Shown here one piece after another: positions 36,741 through 48,400 of a stretch of DNA of 64,000 bases. The stretch is from Stenopsyche tienmushanensis. Taxonomy: Eukaryota; Arthropoda; Insecta; Trichoptera; Stenopsychidae. Position numbers and translations under genes: made by a program. The notes below the pieces were generated by a model. The model searched no databases. It saw only the letters and a program-made list of their open reading frames with translations, and was not told the DNA's origin. The stretch covers positions 62,001-126,000 of the forward strand of contig WACJ01000424.1 of the NCBI GenBank assembly GCA_008973525.1. The letters run 5' to 3'. Each line of letters starts with the position of its first letter. Position 1 is the stretch's first letter.

Positions 36741-37480
36741 TATCAATGGTCTTAAAATATCTATGAAATTTCCCTCAATTATTTTTTTGGCATTGAGCTG
36801 CTTGAAAATATCATATTTCGATTATGACCGTTTACTTGATAGTCCTAAAGTATTTTGATCATCAATCAAGCATAACAAAGAAATCTGAAATATGAATAAT
36901 CCATCGGTCGTTTTAAAATGAATTTTTCATTTAAAACTGTATTAATATTGCAATTAAAAATATTGTGATTGCAAAAATTCATTAACAAATATCTCTTTTT
37001 TTTAAATGATGTCGATTTTAATAATATTTTAAGGCAACAATAATAACAGTTTTACCGGGTTTGGTTCAGTTTCGGTTCGAAGTCCTATTTTAAAGGACTT
37101 CAATTTAGAAAATGTATACAAATAATAAAAAAATCCGTTTCAAATAATATATTTTGTCATGGATAATTTAGCTATTTGCTGGTGCAAATTATCTTGCTGA
37201 AGAATTATCTCTTTTTGGTAATTTAAACATGGATCTATTATATATGAATTATAATATATATTCAATTTTCGATAATAAATATCAGCAGTGTTCATTTTAT
37301 CTCAATTAAATAATTAAATTATGGTAAGACCCAAAAACTAATATTTTTATGTCTTATCTGCTGTTTTATACAATTGGAAGATGGTTCTTGCGGCATGCCA
37401 AATGCTAATCCTCTTTAAATTTATCTACATTGTGTGCTATGGAATTAAGTTTACTTGACTTGAGCTTACCGAGGGTCTGA
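36741..37480. other. AT-rich intergenic with a hAT-like end
   Basis: Only the terminus at 37055-37105 stands out. Confidence 0.35.
37055..37105. mobile_element. hAT-like terminus, solo
   Basis: ACCGGGTTTGGTTCAGTTTC continues into GGTTCGAAGTCCTA, the same style of end as 4083-4230 and 40012-40142. It runs into a small inverted repeat, AAGTCCT and AGGACTT. No partner end found. Confidence 0.4.
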
Positions 37481-38440
37481 AAATTTTCGTACATATCTCT
37501 AAAAATGTCGTCCATAATTTTGGTGAAGAAATTCAGATAATTTCGATGATTAAAAGCTAATTCGCGAAATGCGCTCGAAGCAATCACTCCGTCCAGATTG
37601 CGCCCTAACGGCTTTGAGACCGCTATAGTCGCAGGTTTGCCCCTATATCAGCTTTTATTTGCAGGTCAGAGGTTCCCGTTAAAGACCTTTCTTACCTTTG
37701 CTCTACTAAGGGAGCAAATGAAATCAAAAAAATGTTAACACGAATTTAAAAAATACGAATAAGCAATTGGAAAGTAAGGGTACAAAAAGAACGAATGGTC
37801 TTCGAAAATCGAACAGCTAACTAATAAATTGATAAAAGATGTATCTAAATATTAAGGCTTAGCTATCCGCTTAAATCCTGACTCAACAGAAAATATGAAA
37901 AATGCTATTTGGGCCTCATATTATAATAAATTTTTGACCAATGAAACCCCTCAGTAGTCAGGCACTGATCAGAAGGCGTAGATTCTTGGTGTAATTGACA
38001 TTTTTGAATGGGGCGTTTATAGAATTTCGGAAAACGCCGAAACGCCCCTGGTTGTTGATTAGGACAAAATGTTTATCTTACGTTTTACATTAAAAAATAC
38101 CCCAGAAAGGGTGTTTTTTCCTATTTTTTTTCAAACCAGCGCCATTTTTTTACTTTTGAACAAAAAGTACTAATTAAGTGCTATATAATAGCGGCACTCA
38201 TACAGATTAAGAATCTTTTTGACTCTTTGTTTCAGGTAAGCCTGAATGAGAAAACTGAGAGTACAAAGCTGTGGACTTGCATCTTTCTTAACATTTTGAT
38301 GATTTAAAAACGATATAATATATGTATTTTTAATTACGAATTTATTTTTTCAGTATTATATAAGAGTGCTCTAATAAATCCCAAAAATATTTAATTAATT
38401 ATACGGTGTATTTACTATGAAAAAAAAATGTAAAAAACTG
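37480..38440 (+). pseudogene. Kolobok/MULE-like transposon relic, copy C
   Basis: From TACATATCTCTAAAAATG onward it is collinear with copy A, including the untranslated block around GGTCAGAGGTTCCCG and the coding block at about 37805-37990. There the frame reads LTNKLIKDVSKY, stop, GLAIRLNPDSTENMKNAIWA, SYYNKF. Copy C keeps the Trp in AIWA that copy A has lost to a stop, while copy A keeps the Tyr codon lost here. The region coding for the NESFN core and the C-terminal tail has been deleted and replaced at 38010-38048 by a short hairpin. The AT-rich 3' tail (TTTCAGGTAAGCCTGAATG, ACGAATTTATTTTTTCAG) then resumes. The left end is truncated. Confidence 0.7.
38010..38048. other. Hairpin at the deletion joint of copy C
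   Basis: GGGGCGTTT (38010-38018) pairs perfectly with AAACGCCCC (38040-38048). The intervening CGGAAAACGCC contains a second copy of the right-arm word. Copy A has nothing like this at the equivalent place, so it is a small insertion or a repair scar. Confidence 0.6.
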
Positions 38441-38871
38441 CCACTTTTTTGACCCGTCAAAATTACATGACTTTTTAAATATTTATTATCTAATATATGA
38501 TTTTTTTCCACAATTTGAAGTTGAACCTTTGTAATTTGTAAGTCTAAAAATTAGCCTACAAATCTAACACTTGGTCATGCAAATGCCTGACACCTCTATT
38601 ATTTACTTTCACTGGCTATTTTCTCATATGACATAAATCTACTTATCAAATTGTTAAATTGGTATGGGATGAATGACTCTGAAGAAGATTTAGTAGGTAT
38701 TCAGTAACAATTTTACTTTATTCTATTTAGTTCCAAATATTGGACTGTTTAAGATGTCAATTTTTTTTAAATTTACTTACCAGAGTTTAGCGTTATTTAT
38801 ATTACGTACATTTAGTATATCGTAAATATTAACATTTCTGATATATTTTATGCCAGTGGGCTATTGTTATA
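38441..38871. other. AT-rich spacer
   Basis: Nothing recognised. Confidence 0.35.
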
Positions 38872-38968
38872 CATCACTCAATAAGTTCATAGGACTTTTT
38901 TTGGAAGTAATTACGAAAACGACCCCAAATGATAGAAATAAAATTCCCACGAACTTATTCTGTATATG
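38872..38968. mobile_element. 97-bp mariner MITE with TA duplication
   Basis: CATCACTCAATAAGTTCATA at the left pairs with the reverse of the right end, CATATACAGAATAAGTTCGT, over about 23 positions with several mismatches. TA flanks both sides (38870-38871 and 38969-38970). It is the only copy of this terminus family with both ends still separated by an interior. Confidence 0.75.
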
Positions 38969-39079
38969 TATTGATATTTTAGACTTATGAGATTTTTAGA
39001 ATTTCAAGAGAAAAAAAATTATGAAAATAAGAATTTATTATGTGTTTAGATAAATTATATTTAAATTGATAATCGTGAA

Positions 39080-39890
39080 AGGATCAACCGATGTTTTTCT
39101 TCGTCATGGCATTGTATGATCTCGTTCGATTATGGAATAAGGTCAACTTCTTCTCGTTACCGAATGCTAAGCGTGCTTCTTCGATGGTGACAGGGTTGCT
39201 GTCAAAACTGGCCTTCCGAGATCCGATCTTCTCCGGTTTCTCGACAATGACGAGTCGAAAATCAGAGGTCCAATTTGTCGGAGCCAAGACAATGCCGACT
39301 TGATTGATGGTCTTCTTTGGCGCTGGGTGTATCCCGCAGAGCGGGTTATCCTCTTTAATCGGATTTGTTTCGCCCTATTTTTTACAGGGCATTTGTCCGC
39401 GTCACCCGCCGATACACTTGACATTCTCTTCTCCCCATTTTCCCGTATCTGTGTCTATTTAGCGACCCCATGTTGGGTTAACAAGTGACATCTGCAGATT
39501 TTTTCCGGGGTGCCCGCAAAAGGGAGGACGCCCGGGGAATCGGTCTGGAGTGGGAAGACCGCCCGATAACCTAATAAGCATCCGGTAGGTGACGTTAACT
39601 GTTGTGGTACACATCCACGAATAATGTATCACGGTTAGCCACCTCTTCTTGCTGCTATCCAGCTAGCCGCCCAAATTTGAAGATAATGAAGTACAAAGAC
39701 GAGGGACATTAAACATTTATGAAATCAAACGAGTTTTCTACTTTATTATTCGTCAGAGAAATCGATAATTGAATCTCGGAATAATCAACTTTATGGGTTT
39801 ACTGAGGGATGGAAAGCCATCAATTATCAGGGGAAGGAAGAAAGCCAAAGAAAGAGAGGGGAAGATAAACAGGGTGTAAAATAATTTGAA
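39080..39890. promoter_or_regulatory. GC-raised non-coding island
   Basis: Four overlapping frames of 62-85 codons on both strands cover 39084-39488, which signals composition rather than a gene. Notable words are GCTGGGTGTATCCCGCAGAG and GGACGCCCGGGGAATCGGTC. The 70-codon plus-strand frame starting at 39091 has no domain I recognise. An exon cannot be excluded. Confidence 0.25.
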
Positions 39891-40011
39891 GTGACCTTGG
39901 AATAAATCAAGTTTTGCTACTTATTCAATTAACAATATTGTTGAAATTTCATATATTTTTAAGCAAATTAAATTTGCGTATATTTTGATACTTGTCTCAA
40001 TGGTATTTTGC

Positions 40012-40142
40012 AAAACATCGAATTGGAACTGAATCAAAAACCGATAACCGATGAAACTATTATTTTTGTCAGAGCCAAAATCATAACCGAACTGAATAAG
40101 AACGAAAACCGAAATAAAAAACATAGCGGTTTGAAGCCCTAG
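40012..40142. mobile_element. 131-bp hAT-like MITE with perfect 8-bp target duplication
   Basis: TATTTTGC stands at both borders (40004-40011 and 40143-40150). The right end, reversed, is CTAGGGCTTCAAACCGC, and the left end reads AAAACATCGAATTGGAAC, a decayed form of the same repeat. The interior is made of ACCGATAACCGATG, CATAACCGAACTG and AACGAAAACCG words, as in 4083-4230. No coding capacity. Confidence 0.8.
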
Positions 40143-40150
40143 TATTTTGC

Positions 40151-40620
40151 ATTTTTAAGATAACCCTTATTTTGATTTGAAATATTTTATAAAGTCTACA
40201 ATATTTTTAATAATTTGATTGATAAATATACCCATTTATAATCTGTTATAAAATATATAAGCATTTTGAGTGAATAAATATGTCTTATCTGCAAAAGAAA
40301 CTATTCATAATCTTTGTCAAGCATATTGCATGAGAGATGACGATGATCAATAAATTGATCTTCGTATTCAAAGAGCTTTTGGAATTGGAATCTAATACAC
40401 AAAACTATGACTAAAATATTTCCGAGTCGAAAAAGTTAAAAGGGTTGTTGAGAAAGTCAACCTATCGTTATATGATTTTTAATGATGTTGTATTAATTTT
40501 ACACTAGTTTCAACTAGAAAACGACAATCTTTACTCTTACGTCTAATAAAATATGCATATATTGTATCTCAATACATGTTCAGCTTGAGTCACATTTTTT
40601 AAGAATTCATAGCTCCATTA
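40151..40620. other. AT-rich spacer
   Basis: Nothing recognised. Confidence 0.4.
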
Positions 40621-41800
40621 TATAATATAATTCACACCGTCAGCCGACTGTAAATTTTCATAATCTGTTGTAATCGATTTAAAAATAAATATCGTACTAA
40701 TGACGTCACATCAAAAGGGTCAATGAGACCCGAAAACTAATGAATGGACCACTCACCATCAGCAAACATTCCATAGCGTCGTAATTAATTTGAATAATAA
40801 TGAAACAGAATTTCAACACCGCAACGGCAACAGGAAATTTATTCGTATATTGACGTTTAATAATCATAAGTTAATTTACGACCTGCGATGAGATATGTGG
40901 TCTTTTACCTCCTACGATGTATTATTTATGCAAATTTTCCGCCGCGTATTTTTTCAAATATTATGTCTTCATATTATATTTCATAAATGTCAAGGGAAAA
41001 CACACTAATTAACACAAAAAGTGGTATAAATAAAAAACACCTTAGCGTCCGAGAGGCGGGTTCCGATACCGGTGGTAGTGGATCATAAATTACACATATG
41101 CAAATATGAATTGATGAGCAAAACTTTCGATTTGGCATATTGTCAGAAGCTACAATGTAGAATGTTAATGACTGAAGTCGTCTGCTATAATTTTAGCATA
41201 CTTATGCAATATCATTCAAATTATTGGCGATACTTAATGGACTTGCTGAGGACGTGTTTTCAGCTTACCATCAAAATTTAACTGCAAACTTATGTGAATT
41301 GATGGTTAATGTGCGAATATAATTTCGCAAAATTACATTTATATTTAAATGCATATTATTTACAATGCTATTATTCCATATTAAGCCGTTTAAAAACATG
41401 AAATAAAACTTTATTGGCGAATTTTTTACCGGATCGAATTCCTTCTTGGAAGCTCGCGCATCCTTAATATTAATGGGCACAATATGCAATGTCATTATAC
41501 GGTATTAACGGGATGTGTCGATTAGCATTTCGTTGTGAATAAACATGTTTATTATTAAGCTCAATCACTATGATAGTTATTATGGAATTTGTTATAATTG
41601 TATGATCAACATAATCACAAACAGAGCGGTTTTTATGGAAGAAACTATTGTCTGTAGCGAATATTCATAAATAATAATATATTCCTGAATTTTCACCTTA
41701 GGGAATGCACGCAAAAATAATAAATAGCTACAATTTTTCGAGAAAATCCTATATTTTGCATGCGCATCTTTGGCAGGTTGCGCACGTCAAAAACGATAAT
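40621..41800. promoter_or_regulatory. Mixed patch, possible regulatory DNA
   Basis: Contains CACACCGTCAGCCGACTGTA, AATGACGTCACATCAAAAG (a full TGACGTCA at about 40700, the ATF/CREB site) and GGTTCCGATACCGGTGG near 41060. Frames of 69-99 codons, including 41705-42004, have no recognisable product. Confidence 0.25.
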
Positions 41801-42900
41801 TCTACCACGTATCTCTTGTATGTCTCCTGGAATCTGATTATAATCCCATTTCATCTCCGTGGTGAATTTAATTTGCCTTTTTGGTGTTCAAATGTAAAAC
41901 AAAAAGGATTAGATATAAAACATCCTATGTATCCAAAGCGTCATTCTCATTCACTAAACAAAGGTGAAACAGTAAACATTTTAAGAGCTGTTTTGCTTAT
42001 GTAAATAGGCATCAGTATGTGCTTTTATTAATATTTTTTAATCATAATATTAGCCTATATAGGATGAATTTTGCTCGAGGGCAAGACTTACACTTTCTTT
42101 ACTAACTAAATTAATGCATGAATAAAAGGATCAAGAAGGCATGTGGTTATTGTATCATACTTATCGCAACATCATCCTTATTTACGAGTTTGAACCCAAC
42201 GTAATTTCAAATTTGATGTTGTGTTATCGAAATTATAAACACTTGAAACATACATTTAATTATGATGGATAAATAAATAAGATAAATTAATGGATGTACA
42301 GATATTAGAGCGATCCATTTAATTTTTAGTGAGACGTTTGAGATGCTGAGTAAGCTCATATTTTTTTTTATTTTTCAATTGATATCGACTTATATTTAAT
42401 CTAAATCCTTGTTTATATTATTTTAAATACCAACCAAGTACCTTTAGGTTAGTTATAAACATGATTCAAATTTAAGTTCTTCATTTTAGTTGACGTCAAT
42501 TATAGGCGATCTTTATAGAAGAATTTCTTAAGAAAAGAATTTTTCATATGGTGGATTCCTATTTGCTTTCCATATGCCGTAAAATTAGCATAGAATTATT
42601 TGACTTTAAATTTTAGATAGGCAAAAATTTCTGAGACAGTATGATTTGATCATCGTTATAAATTCAGTCACTCAACAGTCGCTTTCCAGTCCAAGATTTA
42701 GAAGATATTGAATATACATGTCCTTGTTTATAAAGGTAATTCGTATGTTATCAATCATGCTTACATAAGTTAAAATCTTCTGATGAATAGATACAATATC
42801 TTTTTGAAATCTCATAGGTCGATGTTTTCATTGTTGGTGTAATAGAATGTATGTGAAAATTTCCGGGAAAGCCAGTTTAAATTTCGGTTATCAGTTCATA
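41801..42900. other. AT-rich intergenic holding repeat R5
   Basis: The end of the 99-codon frame (to 42004) and the repeat listed at 42568 lie here. Nothing else recognised. Confidence 0.35.
42568..42690 (+). repeat. Interspersed repeat R, copy R5 (left and middle)
   Basis: TTCCATATGCCGTAAAATTAG, AGAATTATTTGACTTTAAA, TTTTAGATAGG and AATTCAGTCACTCAACAGTC follow the same order as R4 at 53150. The right block is absent. Confidence 0.5.
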
Positions 42901-43700
42901 CAGTATCCCCTAAAAGCGTAGGGTTCCATTGTGCCATGCGTGTAATTTTATTCGCATTTTCGTCCAAATACTCGGGTGGGGGTGTTGTAGCAATTAGGTT
43001 CGCAGGGGGCTAAGTGGATTATTTTTATTAGGGGCTCACGTTACGTCGGCTTGCTCTCACCCTGGACAGGGACATGTGGGATCGGGCACATGAAAAATAC
43101 ATGCGGCCAAACCTACCTGGCAGCCTATTTCAGGCAAATAGTTAAGCTCTCATTAAGTTAGCGACCCACATCCGGCCAGGATCCTGATCCTGGAAACGCC
43201 AGCGATGTCCGTCACTTCACAACCTCACGTTCCGTTAGGCGGCGACCTCCGTACGAGCCGGATTAAGTGACATATAAAAGCTTATCCCGGATCCCACCCC
43301 CGCCCAAAACCGCCCTCAGATTAGCAGGGTATAATCTCCTCGACACTAACGCCGGCTGAAAGAGACTGATGGGAGTCGAATCCGGGACCTGCACGCTGAT
43401 TAGATTAAGGGGGCACCCTCGGGAGGATTTGTTCCCGCCGCCTACTTGCCGCACTCTACGCCAAGTAGGCGGCAGGTAATGTGGGCGGTGTTCGCACTGC
43501 CTTTCTGCCCGTTTAATCTACCGTCCGACCGATGCAAATTTGATTCTTTTCCGAACCACCCAGAAACACCGTTTTTATTTTGGAAAATGGACTCCTGCTT
43601 GGATTTGCTAGATAATGGACAGTGGGGTTTAATTCCCACGTTTATTCATTTGTACGTTCTGGGGCAAAAAATTGATACGTCTGCATACTAAACGATCCAC
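42900..43700. promoter_or_regulatory. GC-raised island with two strong inverted repeats
   Basis: CCAGGATCCTGATCCTGG (43176-43193) is a nearly contiguous palindrome with 8-bp arms. A 12-bp perfect stem lies at 43437-43473. The surrounding sequence is CpG-rich (TTAGGCGGCGACCTCCG, ACCCCCGCCCAAAACCGCCC). Frames of 63-81 codons on both strands cross the hairpin and have no recognisable domain. Confidence 0.3.
43437..43473. other. Perfect 12-bp GC-rich hairpin
   Basis: GCCGCCTACTTG (43437-43448) pairs with CAAGTAGGCGGC (43462-43473) over a 13-nt loop, CCGCACTCTACGC. Seven of twelve stem pairs are G-C, so it is stable as RNA or as a DNA cruciform. No T tract follows, so it is not a simple terminator. 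Confidence 0.75.
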
Positions 43701-44740
43701 AGCTTTCACTGTAGAATCATTATTTTGCATATACATATGTATGAATACATTGTATTTGCGATAACATAAAGCCTAATTATATTGTTATTTTATAAAAATA
43801 AAATGTCGCTGTCCAATTTATTAATTATAGTACTCAAAAAACTGTTCAAAATATGGATATTTAATAAGGCAACTAATATTAAGCATTTAATCTGAGGGAT
43901 TCTGTAGTATTGGCAAAACATTAAAGAATAAATTCCAATTGTGTATTTATAAAATGTTAAAATATATACACTTTATCGTATGAATACAAATAGTACAATC
44001 ATCTGAGCGTTTCTAATAACATAAATATTTGATAAGATAATGCATTCAAACCACCTATTTACATGCAATTATGAGGTAGTTGTAACCACCCCTAACCGTG
44101 TATTTATTACAAATGATTCGTATAATGCTACCATTGGACTTATAATTCAAATGTTTAAGCTTAATTATATATAAACGTATGATTGGTGAATATTATTTAA
44201 GCTTTTCAAAGCTCTGTGATTTGCATTAAATATTATTAAAAGCTTTTAAATACCTAAATTTGGTAGTGGTTTGAATAAGTCCTTTATAAAATTCTTACGA
44301 TCAATATTTAGTTCTAATTTTTTATTTGTTACATTTGCTGTTATACTTTGATATCTGATGATGTGCTATTAAATTTACCTATGGCTAGATAAAATTATTT
44401 AAGTAGAAGTTATATTATTCAAATGCAAAGTTTATTTTAGATTTTTTTCATTATTATTAAGCACTGCAGAATCGTTAATGTTATCACGAGCGAAACCTTT
44501 TGAGTGATATTTCGCTTTTATTTAGAATAATTTATTTAATATATTAGTATATTCATTATTCCAGAAAAAAATGAAAATTGCTTGCAAATTTACATAAATA
44601 ATCAATAATGTGAGTCCAATATATTATTATTTGAAAAGTTGATATTATCTATGTAGAAGCGCCTGTCTTTGCATGTGATATGATGTCTCATAAAGGATTT
44701 ATACATTTTTCTGAGATGACCAATCACCTTTGTCACAATG
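43701..44740. other. AT-rich intergenic, nothing recognised
   Basis: No repeat partner, no inverted repeat pair and no frame of note. Confidence 0.4.
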
Positions 44741-45400
44741 TAAAAACAAACCACGTTATGTTAATACAGCCGGGGCATATAAATATAAGAGGAAGAATGT
44801 CGTATGATTTGAATGTGGCTGTTTAAAAATGAGGCATATAAATCTCGTGTGGCGTAATTTATCCAAATCCAGGTCCAAGTCCTCGCATTCGTGGACACCA
44901 GCCAGTGGCTATTCCGTTCTCCATCATTCTCGGTCCGAGCTTCATAGAATTGTGTCCCGGCTACCACATTACACCGGAATAACATCACTTTACCTTTTTT
45001 GAGACGAGCTGTCGAGCGCAACGGCGGCGTAACTCCTCGTGTTGCCCTCCCCAAAGAAGGTTCGTCCTCCATGGCTGTGGGCCTCTCTTGCGTCCTTGTG
45101 ATCCTGGCGAGGGTGGATATGCGCCCTTTTTACCATGTCTATAACAATATTTTATCCTCGGGTACAATTGTATTTGGTTGGCGGACGGTGTCGTGGTGAG
45201 TTAGGGATGGGATACCTCATTATGATATGCGAGCTTTGGACAGCGGGGGAGAATATTGCTACTTATCCGGACCGCTCGCTTCTCTTATTGTATCAAGCGA
45301 ATCATAAATTTTTACAAATATACATATCCGTATCAAAAACATCCTATCAGAAATTGAATTACCTTATTCCGAAAATGTGTGACGTATGACAGAGGAGATA
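44741..45400. promoter_or_regulatory. GC-raised non-coding island
   Basis: Centre near 45000-45120 with GAGCGCAACGGCGGCGTAAC. Frames of 60-103 codons overlap on both strands (44761-45072 minus, 44999-45199 plus, 45135-45389 plus), none with a recognisable domain. Confidence 0.22.
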
Positions 45401-47249
45401 TCAAAGATAAAATTTGAAATAATGAAAAATGACCGGCATTGGATATTGATTGAAGGCTATCATAATACAATATATGGATTAGTTCATTGAGCAAAATCGT
45501 GTTCTAAAAGGTGCTTAAAATCGAGTTTATTTGATAAAATAATTCGTAAACATGGAAATAAATATTAATTATTATGATTTGAAATATATTTTTCATAAAT
45601 CAGAATGCATTTGTAAAATCACCCTTCGGGAAAATCCCTTTTCCGCCTTTGCTATATGATATATGCTTTGGGTTACTGAATGAAAAAGACATTTCTCTTA
45701 CAACCTAATTATATTGAAGCAACATTTGGGTTTAAATGCACATAAAATTTAATACCTATGCAATGTAAAAATTCTAATATTTCAAATAAATTCATCATCC
45801 AGGAATATGAAGCATTTATGTCTGACTGTATATAATTTATAGTCTTCGTTAAAAATGGAAAGAGCCTTTGATATTTTTTCTGTTGGCTCCAGAGATAAAA
45901 ATACAAATTGTTCGTATCATCACATCATCGGAAATGATGAATCATGTCGTAATCTTTATAATTTGCAAGTACCCCTTTTAAATTAGCCGTAAATTTATGT
46001 TTCCTGGTGCTAATGAGTTAATGATTGCTTCATTTGCAATGATGCATTTTGCTATGGAACCTCAAAACTTATTTTTTCTGTATCTTATCCGGTTTCAAAC
46101 GTTGATGGTCACCTCGACGATAAAACTGATATATTTTATTGCCCGCAGAAATATTCTCATTCATTCAATAAACGTATGTTCTTACATTTTTTTCGTTTTT
46201 ACAAATCTTAGTATTTATGAAAAATATTGACAAGCAAAAAAATCATCATCATCAAAATTTGTCATCTGTTACGAAATGACTGATGATTAAAAACTATATG
46301 TGAATTTCTTTACAAACAGGTTTAGCCCTAACTACTTCTCAGGGACCCGTATCTATTATAGGACGTAAGCAATTTCCACAAGATATTTTGTTTATAATAA
46401 AAGATTTTTTCTATGTCTTTTCACATATGTTTAATCTTTAAATTCGGGTCAGGAAAAAATATTTAGGGCTATTTTTCCGTAATTTTCAATATGATCCATA
46501 AGAAACACATGGGAACGTTTTAAGAAAATATTCTGAATATGTTGCATTTGAATAAAATCACACTCATTTTTGAAAATTTGAATTTAAAGACCTGACCATT
46601 TTTTGGAATACATAGATTCTAATTGTTCACAATACAAATAAATAATAAAAAAGTGTACAAATTTCTGAAAATTTCGATCAAATGTAATTAAATTTAACTA
46701 AATTTTGGACGTTTTCTAGTTTTGTAATTTTTTAGTTAAAATACCATCGATTTTCTGCTGATATTTTTGCAAAACTAGGTCGTTTGTTGAGGGTTAAGTT
46801 ACAATAGGTCTATCTGAATAGGAATTATGAGTATAAAACGAGCTATGCAGTAAAATTAAATAAGTAGTAAAATTCTCCAATTCTCGATTTTATTAATCGT
46901 TTTAGTACCGTTGACCTTTTTAGATCCAAGAAGTTAGACAAAAGCTGGATCGAGACATTCTATTAGAAATTTAAATATTTCCCATATTCTAAATTTGTCA
47001 TAAGCTTCAGAGATCTTCAGCTTGTGTTGAAATGTGAAAACGTCGATGAATAGTAAAATTATTCTACAATTTATTGTTAAATCTAAGACACTGTATTTGT
47101 ATAAAAAGCTTTTTGACTGTACATAAAATAAAGTAATAAAAACAGCATACGATAAAAAAATTAAGGCTTCGAGGATATTCACCATTGTAGAGAGAACGGC
47201 AGAAAAAATGTAGGCACGCAGATGAGTATAAAACAATTTCACACTTCAA
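45401..47249. other. AT-rich intergenic holding repeat R3
   Basis: Frames of 65-102 codons (45709-45906, 45997-46230, 46934-47242) are rich in Phe, Leu, Ile and Tyr, as chance frames in AT-rich DNA are. Confidence 0.35.
46790..46985 (+). repeat. Interspersed repeat R, copy R3
   Basis: GGGTTAAGTTACAATAGGTC, TCTGAATAGGAATTATGAG, GATTTTATTAATCG, CTTTTTAGATCCAAG and AAAGCTGGATCGAGACATTC, followed by AATATTTCCC, line up with R1, R2 and R4 in order. It is a nearly complete copy. Confidence 0.55.
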
Positions 47250-47770
47250 ATGTCTAAGATTGCGATTATGTGTGGGTAATTTTTCGTGAGACCGTTTTCC
47301 GAAAGTTTTCCAAGCCGACGCCTTTTTTCGCAGCAGGAGCGTCACTATGGCGCAGCTCGAGCGTGTAATTGGATGGGAACGGGATCAAATCCCGATCGGC
47401 AGCTCTCCCGTTCTCACGCGCGCCCCCGCCGGCGCGCCATCCCTTATCCGCCCTCTCAATCTTGTTTGGGGAACAGCCGGTTATTGGCTTGGGGCCGTCA
47501 CTGTGCACCGAGCACGGATAAGTTTGCCGGTGTGTAATTTAAGACTATGCCGTTCATTTTCACACTTCTTCCGTGACAATTCTCCCCCCTTTAGCCCTCC
47601 CCATAGGGACCTCGTTTTAAAAAGATCACACAACTCCAAACTTTCAAAACATCCATTTAACTAACACGGATACTTTTGTGATTATCATAAACCAACATTC
47701 AGCAGACTTTTCGCCAAATCTTAGTGAAAACGACGAGATAGTATTTTCCGATAGTACCATGTGAAAGTTT
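47250..47770. promoter_or_regulatory. CpG-rich non-coding island
   Basis: One of the most GC-rich patches: TCACGCGCGCCCCCGCCGG followed by CGCGCCATCCC near 47420-47445. Frames of 80-105 codons occur on both strands over the same bases (47266-47508 minus, 47286-47537 and 47347-47664 plus), so length here reflects few stop codons rather than selection. Confidence 0.3.
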
Positions 47771-48400
47771 GAACGCAATTTATCAATATATTAAATTATA
47801 TTTTGGCATCAATATTAAGCGTAAAAGTATAAGGATTCTATATATAGGGTATATTGATATTCGTAAAAGATATTTTTCATATGCTTCAAATATTTTTCTA
47901 GCTTATTATTTAATATTGAAATACAAAATATCTCGATTGAGCTTAAATTACAAATCAAAATAATGTCTTAAAGTGACATATCTGTTATCAGATGAAGGCG
48001 TTTTCCATAAGAGTTTTTTCCCATTTCCTTCCACATGTGGTTAAGTTGGGATAAGATTATTTGAATTGAAATTTTAAGTAGGAGATGATCTAGAACGAGA
48101 CGATTAATCTCTCAAATTTCTGCCACAGCACCAATACATGGTTAATCTAGGATACGGTTATTAATATATCAATTTTTTGGCAAGAAATTAATATTTGCTT
48201 TGCGATCTTTAATTGCATAAAAAATATGATTTCTAATGATTTTGACCCTTTTTGATTTGCTTCACGCTTATATATTTATCTTACGGTGTATTTATGCCAT
48301 ACAATAATTAAAAGCCGCTGTAGAAATGTAAAGGTGAAGAGACCAATGCAATACGTGCTTGAATAAAATATTTTTTACCCATACTTTCTTCCATTGGAAC
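47771..48400. other. AT-rich intergenic holding repeat R7
   Basis: Apart from the repeat fragment at 48030 nothing recognised. Confidence 0.35.
48030..48100 (+). repeat. Interspersed repeat R, copy R7 (left part)
   Basis: CCACATGTGGTTAAGTTGGG, ATAAGATTATTTGAATTGAA and AGTAGGAGATGATCTAGAA. A partial echo, CATGGTTAATCTAGGATACG, lies at about 48137. Confidence 0.55.

Noticed and set aside
39084..39488. Four overlapping frames of 62-85 codons, possible exon.
   Set aside because: Openness on both strands and lack of any recognisable domain make it more likely non-coding. Kept only as an island.
41705..42004. 99-codon plus-strand frame.
   Set aside because: No domain, signal peptide or splice context. 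Composition follows the local DNA.
44761..45072. 103-codon minus-strand frame.
   Set aside because: No recognisable domain, and plus-strand frames overlap it. Composition explains the length.
47266..47664. Frames of 80-105 codons in a GC-rich patch.
   Set aside because: Three frames on two strands are open over the same bases because stop codons are rare in GC-rich DNA. No domain is visible.
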